A DNA stretch of 64,000 nt from positions 2,655,824-2,719,823 of the forward strand of contig SSBO01000003.1 in NCBI GenBank assembly GCA_005281725.1, in the 5' to 3' direction. The notes below the pieces were generated by a model, which worked only from the letters and a program-made list of their open reading frames with translations, made no database searches and had not been told where the DNA came from. The position numbers and the translations under genes are program-made. This DNA is from Wuchereria bancrofti (taxonomy: Eukaryota > Nematoda > Chromadorea > Rhabditida > Onchocercidae). Position 1 is the stretch's first letter. The number at the start of each line of letters is the position of its first letter. Shown piece after piece: positions 37,501-49,458 of the stretch.

Positions 37501-40500
37501 TTTTGCTTTTTACTGTTTTATTTCCCGCGTTTTAGCATATTTTTTTAAAATGTTTCTACAAAAATTCAGTTGTGCCAACTTATAACTTTGACTGTCCTAC
37601 AGTCATAGCTGGACACTGTTTATCACTAGTTTAATTCTAATTTTAAATAAATCATACAAACTTAAATCCCTTCCTGTCAGGGAAATTTTAAGTCTTCCTG
37701 AAACTTTGCTATAAAATCCCGAAAAACTATGCTGTATAATGTTTGCTTTACAATCAATTGTTCAAACTTAACCGATTGTCCTTGAAATGAAATGGTAAAT
37801 TTAGTGAAACATCTAGATGTGATGCAAAATTATGCCTTCAATATGATAAGTAATCTCATTAATTGTTGTACTATTTGTATATTCAAAATAACATGTATAG
37901 CAACCAGAACAAAGTAACTAAGTATATATATAGATTGGGTTTTCAGTTTATAAAGCGGAAAATTTTTTGGTTTGTGAAGACTGGATAAACCGATGAGAAG
38001 TTATAACAACGGTGGTGATTAATGGGTAAATGAGGGAATGATTAAGCCGGACGGGTAGCAATTACATTAATGACTCTGTAACATGCAATATTATGAAGAT
38101 TGCAGAGAGATGAAAAGAGGTTGGGCAAGTGCATGAAAGGATGATTAGAGAGGAGCGGTAGTAAAGGGTAATCGTTAATTAGGCAGACGATGAGAAATGA
38201 TTAAATTACAATGATTGTTGAAATTACCGTACTTTCAATTCAGTTATTTAAATAATTAACTGCCTTTGATGGGAGCCAGTAGTTGGACGGACATAGGGCG
38301 TGGCTAATGTGAGAGTCGAGCAAGCGACGAAATCATTGGTTATAATGGAACAGTTCACATTGCATGTGCCAACCAAATGAGGTCAATAAATTTGGGGTCA
38401 AGAAAAGAAACCATAATTCTCTTAAGCTTAATTCAAACTAAGCCGTATCTGGCTGTTCGAAAATAGATTCAACTGCAGCAGGGAAAATGAGATAAAGATG
38501 TAATTGAAGTCAAAAAATTATTCAAAAAATTATTGCAACGAATACAATTTTTGCGACACTACTTTCATTTAGAACTTAGTGCTTCTCTTCATTTTTAAAA
38601 CAATATGTTTTACCAATAAATATTAGCGCAATCTTTCCATTGTTATTCAATTAAAAATAAACTCATATTTCTGTTTGAAAAAGAAGATTGAGAACATGTT
38701 AGTTTCTGCTTAACTAATAATTATGATGAACAGTGAAGAATGTTTAACTATTTTACAGATCCAGTGGTTAATAAATAATTATGAACCAGCTGATGGTACT
38801 TCTCTTCCGCGTTGTACACTTTACAGTCATTATATCAAGTAAGTTATTGAATTAAATTGATATATATAATGATTTAGCGAAAATAATATTAATATATGAT
38901 AAGATATATTTGAGTAAACTATTTACAATTATCTAAATTTACATTTTCCAGTCATTATTTCAAGGTTTGCGAAATATCAGATTTTAACATCGATTTTTTT
39001 AGAACAAAAAATGGCTATAACACATAAAATCACATAATAAATTTGACTTTCTTAAAGTTAAGAAAAGATTTGGTAAGAGAGCACGACTAGCATATAATTT
39101 TATCCAATACTGTTTCTGAAGGGGAAGCATCTCATATCCATAATAATAGATGCTTTATTCCTTTATGATCAATATTAACTGTGCAAGATAAATTCAGAAA
39201 TGGCTGAATTGGATTCTTAGCAGATATACTGTATTCTTTTATGAATTACTTCCTATAATCATTATTACATTGGTATTAAGTGATAAAATGCTAATTATAT
39301 ATATTTATGAAGCATTGAATAATTTGAATTTCATAACATGGTAGAGCAAATGTAAAAGTATTGTTTTAGGCATTGCAATGAAAATAAGCTCGAACCGGTA
39401 AATGCAGCTTCATTCGGCAAGCTTATCCGGTCAGTATTTCACGGTTTACGTACGCGTCGGCTTGGTACACGCGGTAACTCGAAGTATCACTATTACGGGA
39501 TTCGGATTAAACCTGATTCTCCGCTAAATCGAGGTGCTAATGGTGCGATGGCATTAGGTGAAGATAACCGCGCACCATTAATATCCTCAGTGCAGTCTGT
39601 AAATCATATACCACCAAGAAGGTATAGCAAAAAAATTCTCTTCATGAATTTAATTCGAAAATGTAAGAAACAAAAAATTTACGAAGCTTTGAAAATCCCG
39701 ATTTAAAGGACTAAGAAATATAAGAAGCTAGCAGAAAGTTACACTAAGTGGTTTTATTTCTCCATTCGTCATTATGAGTACTAAACACTAGCCGAAATAT
39801 GAAAGCGGTATATAGAAATTTGAAATGCTGTTACCTTTGAGAGATTTTTTTTTACTCCAGTTATCAAATTCTTTTTTACTCCAGTTATCAAATTCCAACA
39901 AGAGATTTTTTTTTAAGAAACTTTTTTATTTCGCATTTTATATTAAATTCTTGATTTAAATTCCTCTATGCGAAAAGTTTTCTTTTTTTTGTATTTGCAA
40001 TTGCAAGCAAATTCTTGTGAATTCATAGCCATGGATATTCGCAAAGTGTAGAGAAGTGTTTTCTCGAACTGCTGAAGGTTTGTTGGAATTTGATAACTGG
40101 AGTAAATGAGTGGTAAGCGGGAAGTGAAAAGTATAGGAGAAAACTTGAATTAAGCAAAAGTTTCATTGTTTTTTATACAGGAAATGTTTTAAATATTTTA
40201 AATACAAGGGATGAAATTTTTTTAAATGATTTTTGAAAAAGTTGTTGATTTTTTAAATAATCTTTTGGAATTATATGTTTCCCTTCATATAGCACTTCCT
40301 CATTATTTGTAGCTCATCTCGTCGTTCCACTTTGGGATCCAATTCAGTAACTAATCGGCGAACCAATTCTACTGCGATGGAAACAGACACAATGCTTAGC
40401 CAAGCTACAAATTCCAGATCGTAAGTTTCTCGTCTGGATTATTGATTTTAAGTATTTTGAATGAATCAAAGTGCTGAGTGAGTGACTTACAAGTAAAATA

Positions 40501-43500
40501 TACGAGGTTTTTCTAATTTTCTTAATACTTTTTGTTTTTTTGGATTTCCTATTTTTGTTTTCAGGAGTCCACCTTCCACTTATGAACGTAGCATATCATC
40601 GGATCATGGTACTTTCAGTTCATATCGAAATCAGAATGCCAATTCTTCGATGGGTGGAGATAACTGCACAGGTTGTTCTGAAATTGATGTTTCGAAAACT
40701 CTAAGATTTCTTGATTCAAATCGACAAGATTTCCTCGAAGTAGTACTTTTAAAATTTAGTGAATGTTTGCAAAAGTGGATTTTGTTTCAGACATGGACAG
40801 AGAAGTTCTTGGTGACGGTGAAGTACCGCATATCGGAATACCCGATATGCAAGGCTTGGAAACTTATTTGCAACCGCTAGGGTTGACTTTGCAACATGCA
40901 GTGCGTTTTATCGAAAGCTACACGACAAACTGTGCTGTAAGTTGAGAAATTTTGTCATAATTTCATTCGAAAATTTTCAAACTATTATTTATTCTAAGTT
41001 TTCTGGATGCCTTTTCCATTTTTTTAGTGTATTCTAACATGTAAGAAGGTTGTATATGATGAAATCAATCAGAACTAAAGATAAAAAAGTATGTCAAGCG
41101 AGATACGTGAATAAATATAGATTGGTTGGATAAATTATCATTTGAATGTGAGTTCTGGTTTTTCTAGGAAATTTTGGAATGCGTCAAACAGTTGCATTTT
41201 GATATGGTAGAGGAGTGTTGGATAACCTTTTGGCAGCCAGAAAATGATCAGGAAGATGTGGAAGATGAAGATTGCTCTAGCAATGAGTGCGTGTAAAATT
41301 TCTTATAATGGGTAGTTCAGTTAAGGATCCCGATTTGCTGAAATTTTTCATACGATTTGTTAAAAGTAACATAAAAGAGATAATAAATACTAATCAAATA
41401 TATTGTTATTAATACATAAATTGTGTATATTCTTTGGATTTATTCAGTAAAACATCGAAGGGCCTCAGTCAAATTCAACTATTTCGTCTGTGTACAGTTC
41501 CTCAGATGCAGGCATTCGTCCAGAACATGGACTTTTCATTTTATCAAGTGGTTGTAGAAGTTTTGATTCCGGATGTATTGAGCTCTAATGTGTCAGGTTA
41601 TTTCTTGCCGTCGTGATTTTTCAATTGATTTCAAAAATGTTCTTTTTGCTTTAATTTAAATTTTTATGATCACTTTTCTAGAGGACGAAAAGTAGAATGA
41701 TTGTGAGTCGTATGCGGTGCTTTTAATATCAGTGCTTTTCCGGAAAGATAAACAATCAAATCAGAAAAAAAGAGAACAGACAATAATTTGGTTTTTTGCC
41801 ACTTATAATGATTGTAATAAAATAACTTCTAGGATCACTAACTTTACAAATCCGTAATTTTGCGAAATCATTGGAAATGCAACTAAAGAAGGCAATGCAA
41901 GGAGCTCCAGATGTTATTCAAAGGAAGAAACTTATTGCTGTACGTACATTGGCGCAAACATTAAGGCGATATACTTCCCTAAATCATCTGGCATCTGCTG
42001 CTCGTGGCGTCCTACAAAAACCGGATCAAATCCATCAGATGCTTCAAGACTTTAATCGAGTTGATATGGCCAGTGTTCAGGATCAGGCTGGGTTCGTCCA
42101 TCATTATTTCTTTTCATGTTTAGGATCTTGTGTTTGATCTCAACTGATACTAATTCGAAACCTACTCGAGATGTTACCTTGGAAATTGCTAAGAATGATG
42201 TCAGAACTGATGTCAGTTATTCGTTACTGATGTTGCTACATTTAGCAGCAATAAGCAATTTTATGCTGGATTGGTTCAGACATGATTTTTATGAGTTTTG
42301 ATAATATTTTACCAATAATTTTACAAATTTCTAGATGGGTGTGCGATTGTGACCCAATACTGGTATCTAATCTTCAGTCTGATTTTCGAGAAAATTTACA
42401 AAAACAAAAAAGTTTGGAGCAATGGGCTGAGTGGATGGAAGCTGTCGTTGATCAGGTTAGTGATAATAGCTGGTGTATATATGATATATAATATATGATA
42501 GGTTGGTGGTAATAATGTATAATAAAGAAAAGCTGGACTTAAAGTCAAAGATAGGAAATCACCTTGTGCGTTTAACTATTTGCAAACATTCTTTAATTAC
42601 TCACTGATATCTTGATACGTTATAGTTTGAATTTTAGGTTCTAGCAAAATACCATGACAAGCCCTATGCTGTTTTGGCGGATGTTTCGAAACAGTTTTTG
42701 AAGAATTGGTCATTTTATAGGTAAATCATCCGTTCACATAAACATAATTCATCGACGATCCCTTTATTCTTTATGATTTTGTTCATATTAAAATGTACAA
42801 TTTTAGCTCCATGATAATACGAGATCTCACACTTCGCTCTGCTCAGTCATTTGGTTCTTTTCACCTTATCCGTCTACTTTTCGATGAATATTTGTTGTAT
42901 TTGGTGGAATTACGACTTGCCAAAGCTTCCAATAAGCCAGTCATTTACGTGATGACACAGGTTTTCAATAGAAAATATTTTCACCCTTTTTTGACAATTC
43001 GTAAAGGTCATGTTTGACAGCACAAATGCTCCTTCTACTCTTGCTAAAATTTCCACATTACGATTGCAACGTTTTTCTCATCCCAAAACAATTTTTTAAT
43101 GATGTGAAGATGGAAATAAATATTTTAAATAATTTCGTTAAACATAGGAAATTTTAAAGTACAATGCATCTAATCATTTCAGTGATTGCAATTTTTTTTG
43201 CTAGGTAATGGAAAATATTGTACTCAATGAAACGACTGCTGTAGGAGCAGGGACAGTGGAAATTATTGCATCGCAACCGATCTTAGCGTCAAATGGTATT
43301 AGTCTGCTTCCAACTGATAATAATAGTTCACATTTCTTCAATTCACTGGAAACTCATCCAGGTGTAAATATTGTCTATTTGGATGAAAGGTCTGGTCAAA
43401 CTCAAACTATACATTACGTTGGTGTGGGGTCGAATACGCCACCGCATATGGATACTTTGGAACAAATTGTTCAAAGCAGTGGTAAGTTTTTTAGATTTGA

Positions 43501-43686
43501 AATGTTGTTGATAATCAAGTGAGCGATTTAATTGTTGAAAAGACGATATAGTAGTCGCATAAGTTATTCTGTGGATTAATCGTTTTAGGTAATTCAGAAA
43601 TTAATTGATCCTTTTCAGAAATGACATTAGAGGATGTGAAGAATGATCTCGATGAAGGGGAAAGGAAAGATTTGAATCTCATATAA
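22587..43686 (+). CDS. daf-19: RFX-family transcription factor DAF-19, 895 aa
   Basis: Eighteen exons join in frame: 22587-22670, 23819-23927, 30920-31322, 36547-36592, 37179-37301, 38759-38838, 39370-39621, 40313-40420, 40565-40671, 40791-40936, 41168-41286, 41448-41596, 41833-42091, 42335-42455, 42638-42720, 42807-42960, 43205-43481, 43619-43686. The RFX winged-helix DNA-binding domain is at residues 256-329 ([47 protein letters not shown]). Conserved RFX B/C/dimerisation regions fill about 440-780 ([32 protein letters not shown]). The N-terminus is Ser/Thr/Gln-rich with a natural run of six histidines. Known of the family: in C. elegans DAF-19 is the single RFX factor; it binds X-boxes and switches on genes for sensory cilia. 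Intron 2 is 7 kb, intron 3 is 5.2 kb. An internal first exon at 35363 can feed exon 4. Confidence 0.95.
25366..25641 (+). other. 91-codon open frame inside daf-19 intron 2
   Basis: An uninterrupted frame with protein-like composition: motifs [31 protein letters not shown] and an acidic [14 protein letters not shown] stretch that could be helical, ending CYDHLA and TGA. Position 25366 is a GTG; upstream in frame there is AACCAAG, a poor acceptor, and then a stop. It is not in phase with the daf-19 chain in any simple way. It could be a nested gene's last exon, a processed pseudogene fragment or chance. No family recognised. Confidence 0.3.
28617..28862. repeat. TA and TG/TATG microsatellites
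   Basis: ATATATATATATG then TATGTATGTATG near 28617-28650, and TGTGTGTGTGTG with TATGTATG near 28815-28850, within daf-19 intron 2. Confidence 0.8.
31552..31660. repeat. 53-bp imperfect tandem duplication in a CT-rich tract
   Basis: TATCTCTCT(A/G)ATACACAG followed by a diverged CTC-rich tail begins at 31552 and again at 31605. It lies in a polypyrimidine tract running to about 31710, just after daf-19 exon 3. Confidence 0.65.
34332..34416. repeat. TATA-rich inverted repeat
   Basis: CTTTATATATACTTTATATA near 34331-34360 is nearly complementary to ATAAAGTATATAAAAAG near 34392-34410, with the GC-richer CCGCCAAG in the loop. It lies in daf-19 intron 3, about 1 kb before the internal first exon. 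Confidence 0.5.
35363..35397 (+). other. daf-19: predicted internal first exon giving a short daf-19 isoform (708 aa)
   Basis: ATG at 35363 opens [11 protein letters not shown] and stops two bases into a codon at a CAG|GTATTT donor. That is phase 2, exactly what daf-19 exon 4 (36547) needs; the join gives Arg then [10 protein letters not shown]. The short product would lack the first 199 residues of the long form but keep the DNA-binding and dimerisation regions, 708 residues in all. The flanking sequence (35220-35360) is less AT-rich than the rest of the intron. Known: C. elegans daf-19 makes long forms and a shorter ciliogenic form from an internal start. That this exon is the counterpart is inference from position and phase. 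Confidence 0.5.
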
Positions 43687-44858
43687 ATTATGTAAATGAG
43701 TTCGCTACTTAGTGTTATATTTTTCTCATGCAACTTATTTGTTGTACATATGCTTCTTAATGCTTCTATCTTTTTAGAGAGTAGAGAAACATGAACACAA
43801 AAATAAATGTAGAAGAGACTTGAATGAATTTATCATGTTTCGCCTTAAAATAACTCTCTCTCTATAAAAACTTAAATAATTTTGAAATAACCATTGACAG
43901 TTATAGCTATCCATAATATAGTTTTTGCAAAAAAAACTCTAGTTCTAGTAATCACTAAATTAAATCACTAAAATAAAAGTCACTAAATTAAACGTACGGA
44001 GTTTCCAAAAATGCCCTATATATTTTATTGTTTGCTATGAAGCTTTCTTTTTGAATTGGTGTTTTTTCTTTATTGATATGTTTTTAATACTTAGTTTATG
44101 AAATACTGCACGTTGGAATTTCAATATTTTCTGATTTTAATGGTAAAATGACTGTACACATTAATTATTTTGGTTGAATGTAATTTATTTTGGAGGCATC
44201 GTTTAAATACGACTTTTGCTGAATTTATGTTGGTGTAGGAGAATAGCAGTATAATCGTTTACAGAGATAAGGAAAGTGGACAATGAATCTTCAATGGGTG
44301 ACATATTAAATGACTGTATTGCTATATTCGAAACACATCTTTCAAAATCCAATTTTGAAATCTGCTGCTGATAGGACCTTTAAATCCTTTAAATCCTAAA
44401 AAAAAAGAAATTTATTTAGCAACATTAAAAATTAATAGCATTAAAATCTTAAAATTAATTGTAATGAAATTTATGAAGTTATTACAGTTATTCAAGGAAA
44501 TTGATATTAAATAAAGCCGTAAAACATATTTGGTGGAAAGGGGAAATGAAAGGTGTGAAATATTGTAGAGTATTTCGTGACATATTGTTGCATACAAGCA
44601 ATTAATGTCTTTTAATTGCGCACAACGTTCAACGGGCACATTATCATGTGCACCTACAAAAGTATCTTCATGTTAAGTGAAACAGATTTGCAAGCCATGA
44701 CATGTGGATGACCTTCGAACTCAAGATGTAGTATACTAATTTCCCTCCTTCAGATAACTTGTCACAACTTGATTGTCATCCCCTTAGCATGAAGTTTTCT
44801 AAATGGGAACATACATGAACAGTTCATTAAAGCAAAATTTTGAACAAAATTTTAACAG
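43687..44858. other. daf-19 3' flank
   Basis: AATAAA at 43801 is a plausible daf-19 polyadenylation signal. Nothing else coding is seen. A short duplicated AGTCACTAAATTAAA-like motif lies near 43950-43990. Confidence 0.45.
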
Positions 44859-44860
44859 AA

Positions 44861-46092
44861 ATGACTTGCGCAGGAAAATTACTGATCATCATTCTTCTGT
44901 CGTTTGACATTTTATTCATCTTTACAAGTGCCTAGATTTTTCAAATTCAGAAACTCTGTGCACATTTTATGGAAAGAGAAAAAGATGGGTAATTTCTTCG
45001 CTTCTATCTTAAAATCGCTAGATAGTGAATATTGAAATTATGTGATTGGAATGGTTCCTGCTTTCTTGTGATACTTCCCTCCTACTAATGAAATCTAACA
45101 GATATTTATTTATTTCCTCTATCACAAGCTTTTTTCTTCATAAAATCTGGTTGCTTCCAGTTTACGGTGCTGTTTGATGTTCAAGTTGCATCGTATCATT
45201 GAAACACAAATAGGAAAATTTGTTGAATATTATTTCATTTCTTCCTGGAAACTTGTTGCGATTGTAACGTTTCATAAGCTCTTCTAAAATCATACTTAAA
45301 ATCACTTTTAATTTAGTTTCGCAAATTTTAACATTAAAATTGGAATTTCGAAATCAAGATGAAATTCTTACTAATCGATTCGCTTCGATCACTGCTGATC
45401 AACAAGATGAATTCACTATTTATTCACTATTGAATTTGCCATCAGATCTAAACACAAAATTTAGACCAAAAAATATAACAGAAAAAATCGCACAAAGAAA
45501 AGAACTCGAAATCTTAAGAGAAAATCAGAAAGAAAAATTCAGTAGCTGTAAAATACTCTCTTATTTCAGTGGAAGTATAATTAAATGTAAGAATAGTTTT
45601 ATTCATTACAATCATAAACAAAAATGCTTCTATGTTTTAACAAAAATTTAATATTTCCCACAGCGAAAGAGTGCAATTGCTATGCTCATTTGTCGCATTA
45701 ATGTTTTTTTCTTTCTAATGTATAAATAGTTTTAATTATAAAATGTTAACGATTCTTTACGACTGCTGTTGAATGTTAGTTTCTGGTTTAATTAACATGA
45801 AAAATGAAAATGAAATTTGTTAAGAGAACTGTAAACTTCACATCGCTTTAGCAAACTTTTTTTTGGAAATTCGAAAATTTCAACTGAAAATTTAAAGTTT
45901 TTAAAAGGTTATTTTCTTTTCCTTTTAGCTTACTTTTTAATTTAGCTGTTGGTGATAAAATAATTCTTAGATGATCACAAAGTACTTTTCATCTTTATTC
46001 CATTTTCTTGCTTTGTTCTACCAATCATTCATCTTTTCCAAAATTGTTGTACTTTTTTGTTAGGTTGCGGTATGAAGAGCACATCCTTTTGA
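44861..46092 (+). CDS. candidate small secreted protein A, 108 aa
   Basis: Three pieces join in frame: 44861-44927, 45317-45547 and 46064-46092. The ATG lies 2 nt after a TTTTAACAG acceptor. Residues 1-22 (MTCAGKLLIIILLSFDILFI) form a textbook signal peptide. The mature part is polar and charged (NQDEILTNRFAS, SLLNLPSDLNTKFRP, a helical-looking EKIAQRKELEILRENQKEK) and ends in a Cys-Cys motif, SSCCGMKSTSF. The first donor, CAA|GTGCCT, is weak; the second, CT|GTAAAA, is fair; both acceptors are good. If the middle exon is not spliced it runs on to a stop at 45651. No family recognised. It could be a prohormone or secreted effector; it lies tail-to-head behind daf-19 with no evidence of linkage. 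Confidence 0.4.
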
Positions 46093-49000
46093 GGAAGCAA
46101 TATTCATAATTTGTTCTATTTGTGTCCTTTAGCTCTACATGCTAAGTACACCATAAACGGCGCAATTAGAAAGCAGTAATTACACCAATTGTTTAACTAG
46201 TTCCAGAACAGTATAATTAACAAAATAATGTTGACGCTAGTGGAGTTTCAGGAAAGATTTATTAGTTTCGACACTTTGATCACAGATTTTGGCTGGTTCC
46301 AACACTTTGACTATAGAAACACTTTGACTATAGAATTGACTGATTTTGACACTTTGAAAAGAATCAGGGAACAAAAGACTGAGCATAAAAATAAGGGGCA
46401 AAAATTTGCATATTACTAAAAGCAATCAAAAAAATTACTGTAAAAATGACTGAATGATCGATTCCTAGTTCTTATCATTATGAATAAATATCAGTTCTCG
46501 TTAGGTGACTATTTATTCAATACAGGTGATAAGTGATACTGAGGTGTACAACAAGTTGTACTTTTACCTCTCTGAAGGAAACTCTTTGATAAATGTCAAT
46601 AATTTCCCTGTAAAATTCATGCATAAATTCAAAATTTAAGATTCGTGTTCCCATTAAAATTTTTAATGATTAACTGCAAATGCGTAATTGGTTGATAACT
46701 TTATAAAATGATAAAATCGTTGACACCAACGACAACAATCTATTCACTTTTATATGGCATTCTTTAACTAATTTCTTCTCTTAAATAAATTGAATTTACT
46801 GAATCTTTCATCAACTTATTGCGCTCTGTTTTTATTTTTGAGAATTCTGAAAATTTTATCTTCAAAAAAGTTTTGCATTTCATTGTAAAATTCATATCCT
46901 AAAGTTTTCATTTATTTTTTCTTTTCTTTTTTCTTTCTTTTCTTTTTTATTTAGATGTTAAAGTGGAACAAATATATTTTCAAATTGCTCTCATTTACAT
47001 TTGTTCATTTCCTCAATTTTTATCTAAAATACTTTTGCTAAATGATTTCAAATGTTCGGCTGTGCAATTTTTAAGCATTTTAATATTTTCCTGATGAAAT
47101 TTACTTTTATGCTATATTACAAAAAATGATGAGAAAAAAAAACTTAAAAATATATAAACGATCTCAACTTATAATGAAAAGAATTATCACTACAGGATCA
47201 TATCTTCCTTTCCTTAGAATAAATGAACTTAAATTTCGAGTAGCTAAATTCAAGTTATAAACTAATCAGAATTTTTTGAAATATCAGTCAGTCTGTGAAT
47301 TCATATTTTAAATCGATTAAAACAAATTCAACTATTCCTGGGTAACAATTCCCGATCTGTACCAAAAGGTGCAGCAAACCGAACTATGACAGCGACGCGA
47401 ATGTAAAACAAAACGTTGGTAATAAAGTGCTGTGATAATTCAAATCGCACTTATGTTTTAAATTAGCTAATAAGCTTCTTGCAAAACTTCCATTATGCCC
47501 TAAAAAAAAAAAAAAAAAAAATTAACTTTGAACAGGTACAATTGAATGAATGTCATTATCAAAAACATTGGTGATATTAATGAGAAAGGAAAAATTATTT
47601 TTGCATTTCTCTCCGTTTTTCCTTATTGAACTATTATTCAAAATTTTAATCCATTCATTTCAAATTTTAATTTAATGCTATTTCGTAACAATTTTTCAAA
47701 AGAAAAAGAGAAAGTAAACAAAGTAACAACATAATATATGATGAAAGTTATTTAAAAAAAGAAAATGATGCATCATGATATAATTGAGTTTTTCGATCAA
47801 TGAATTCCTGTGAACTGGACATCATCTTCCCTCGAATCTATTCACATAAACATATAATTTTCAGTAGTAATTGGTATTTGCTCATTTATTAACAAAAGAA
47901 AGATACAAAAAATTATAGCTTTTTACTCATTTACACTAAACTTTTTCATGCCATATCCAAAATAGGTGTAAATTTTCTCTAATGAGTATTACTTCTCATT
48001 AAGCACAAAATATAAAGTCATAGTAGTAAGATGTAACAATGCTGAATTGTTAGTAAATCTTTCCACTCAACTAATTATCATTCATACTTTTTTCTTTTTT
48101 TGCATAATGCACTAAGAAATAAGAAAAGTAGAATAAAATTGTACAATAAATATTGAAAAAAGAATTCAATTTTATCATCTTCTAATTTATCAATCATTCT
48201 CATTTATTATCCTAAAATAATTATAATAAAATGACAGAGTTACAAAATGATTTTTTTGTACATTTTATTTCAAATTAGATAAAATTATTGTATATGAGAA
48301 TGAGATTGGTATTATTATCAGAGATTATTTTAGAAATATTATCCCAATTAATACTATTAATTATTTTATACTATATTAATCATTTCAGAAATGCTATGCC
48401 TATGATAAATTAATAAATTGTGTTAATAAGTAAAGCTATATCTAATGAAATCTCGTATAAAAATTGTTTTTGAATTCATCAGTACACCATTATGTCCGGA
48501 AAAAAAGAAATGAGAACTGAATTATACAACATTTTTTAAAATTATCTCATTTTCATCCTTTGTTCAGTGCATTTTTATTTTACTTATCCGTTTTTTAATC
48601 ACTTTATCTTATTCTATCTTTTCAAAAACTTTTAATTTGTCTTTTTTAATGTATAAATCAATGCTATTGTTTTTTTTTCAATTTTATGCAAATAAAGAAA
48701 AAAGGAAAAACTTTTTCAAATATTTTTTTTGTATAAATGTTATTTTTTAGCTTGTTACCATGAGAAAAAAAAAGAAAAAATTTTGTAATTATATTAAATT
48801 ATTTTTTTAGATTTTACAAACATTTTGATGAATTTAATAAATTTATTTATATGCAATAACAATTATAACATTTTAAAATAGAATACATTTTCTGCTTTTA
48901 ATACTCAGTTAATTTGGCTTTTTTTTCCTTTCATTTTCGCCTACGTTCAATTTCGGTTCGATAAGGCAATTGTTTTTGTTGCAGATTGTTTCGAACAAAA

Positions 49001-49456
49001 AAAAAATAAAACTATTTAACGAAATTTAACAATTATATACGAATAGTTCATCTGTACTGAATGAATTTAACGGATAGAATGTTATCGGTTAATTAGTTTT
49101 TAATGCTGAATGAGCAATTCACAGACATACACTCATACTACATACATATATATATATATATATTGAAAACCCGTTGTTAACTTTTTGGAGTATAATGCGA
49201 TTTCATTTCTGAATTATCATTATTATATTATTTATCACTATGATTATTATCTTCTATATGATTGAGTTTATCTATATTTAGCTATTCATTTGCCGATCTT
49301 TTTCTTTAATATTATCTCAATATATTTCGTGCATAATTTATAATATTTGAAATTTAAAATAAAACTATTGAAAATGCTTGGATGATATTATAACAGAAAA
49401 CTTATCACAAAAACAAAAGAAAAAAAAATCTGAAACTGATTTTATTTCATTTTCAG
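46093..49456. other. long AT-rich intergenic stretch
   Basis: Mostly low-complexity DNA with long A and T runs. A short ATG frame at 46955 follows a long pyrimidine tract and TTTAG, encoding about 28 mostly hydrophobic residues (MLKWNKYIFKLLSFTFVHF...), but has no downstream exon. The open frame at 46228-46419 is built on a 17-bp repeat and is not credited as a gene. Confidence 0.4.
46302..46335. repeat. 17-bp tandem repeat, two copies
   Basis: ACACTTTGACTATAGAA occurs at 46302-46318 and 46319-46335. Degenerate relatives (GACACTTTGA) lie nearby at 46270 and 46349. Confidence 0.75.
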
Positions 49457-49458
49457 GA

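Noticed and set aside
46228..46425. Overlapping open frames on both strands
   Set aside because: Built on a 17-bp tandem repeat, with no splice signals and low-complexity translation.
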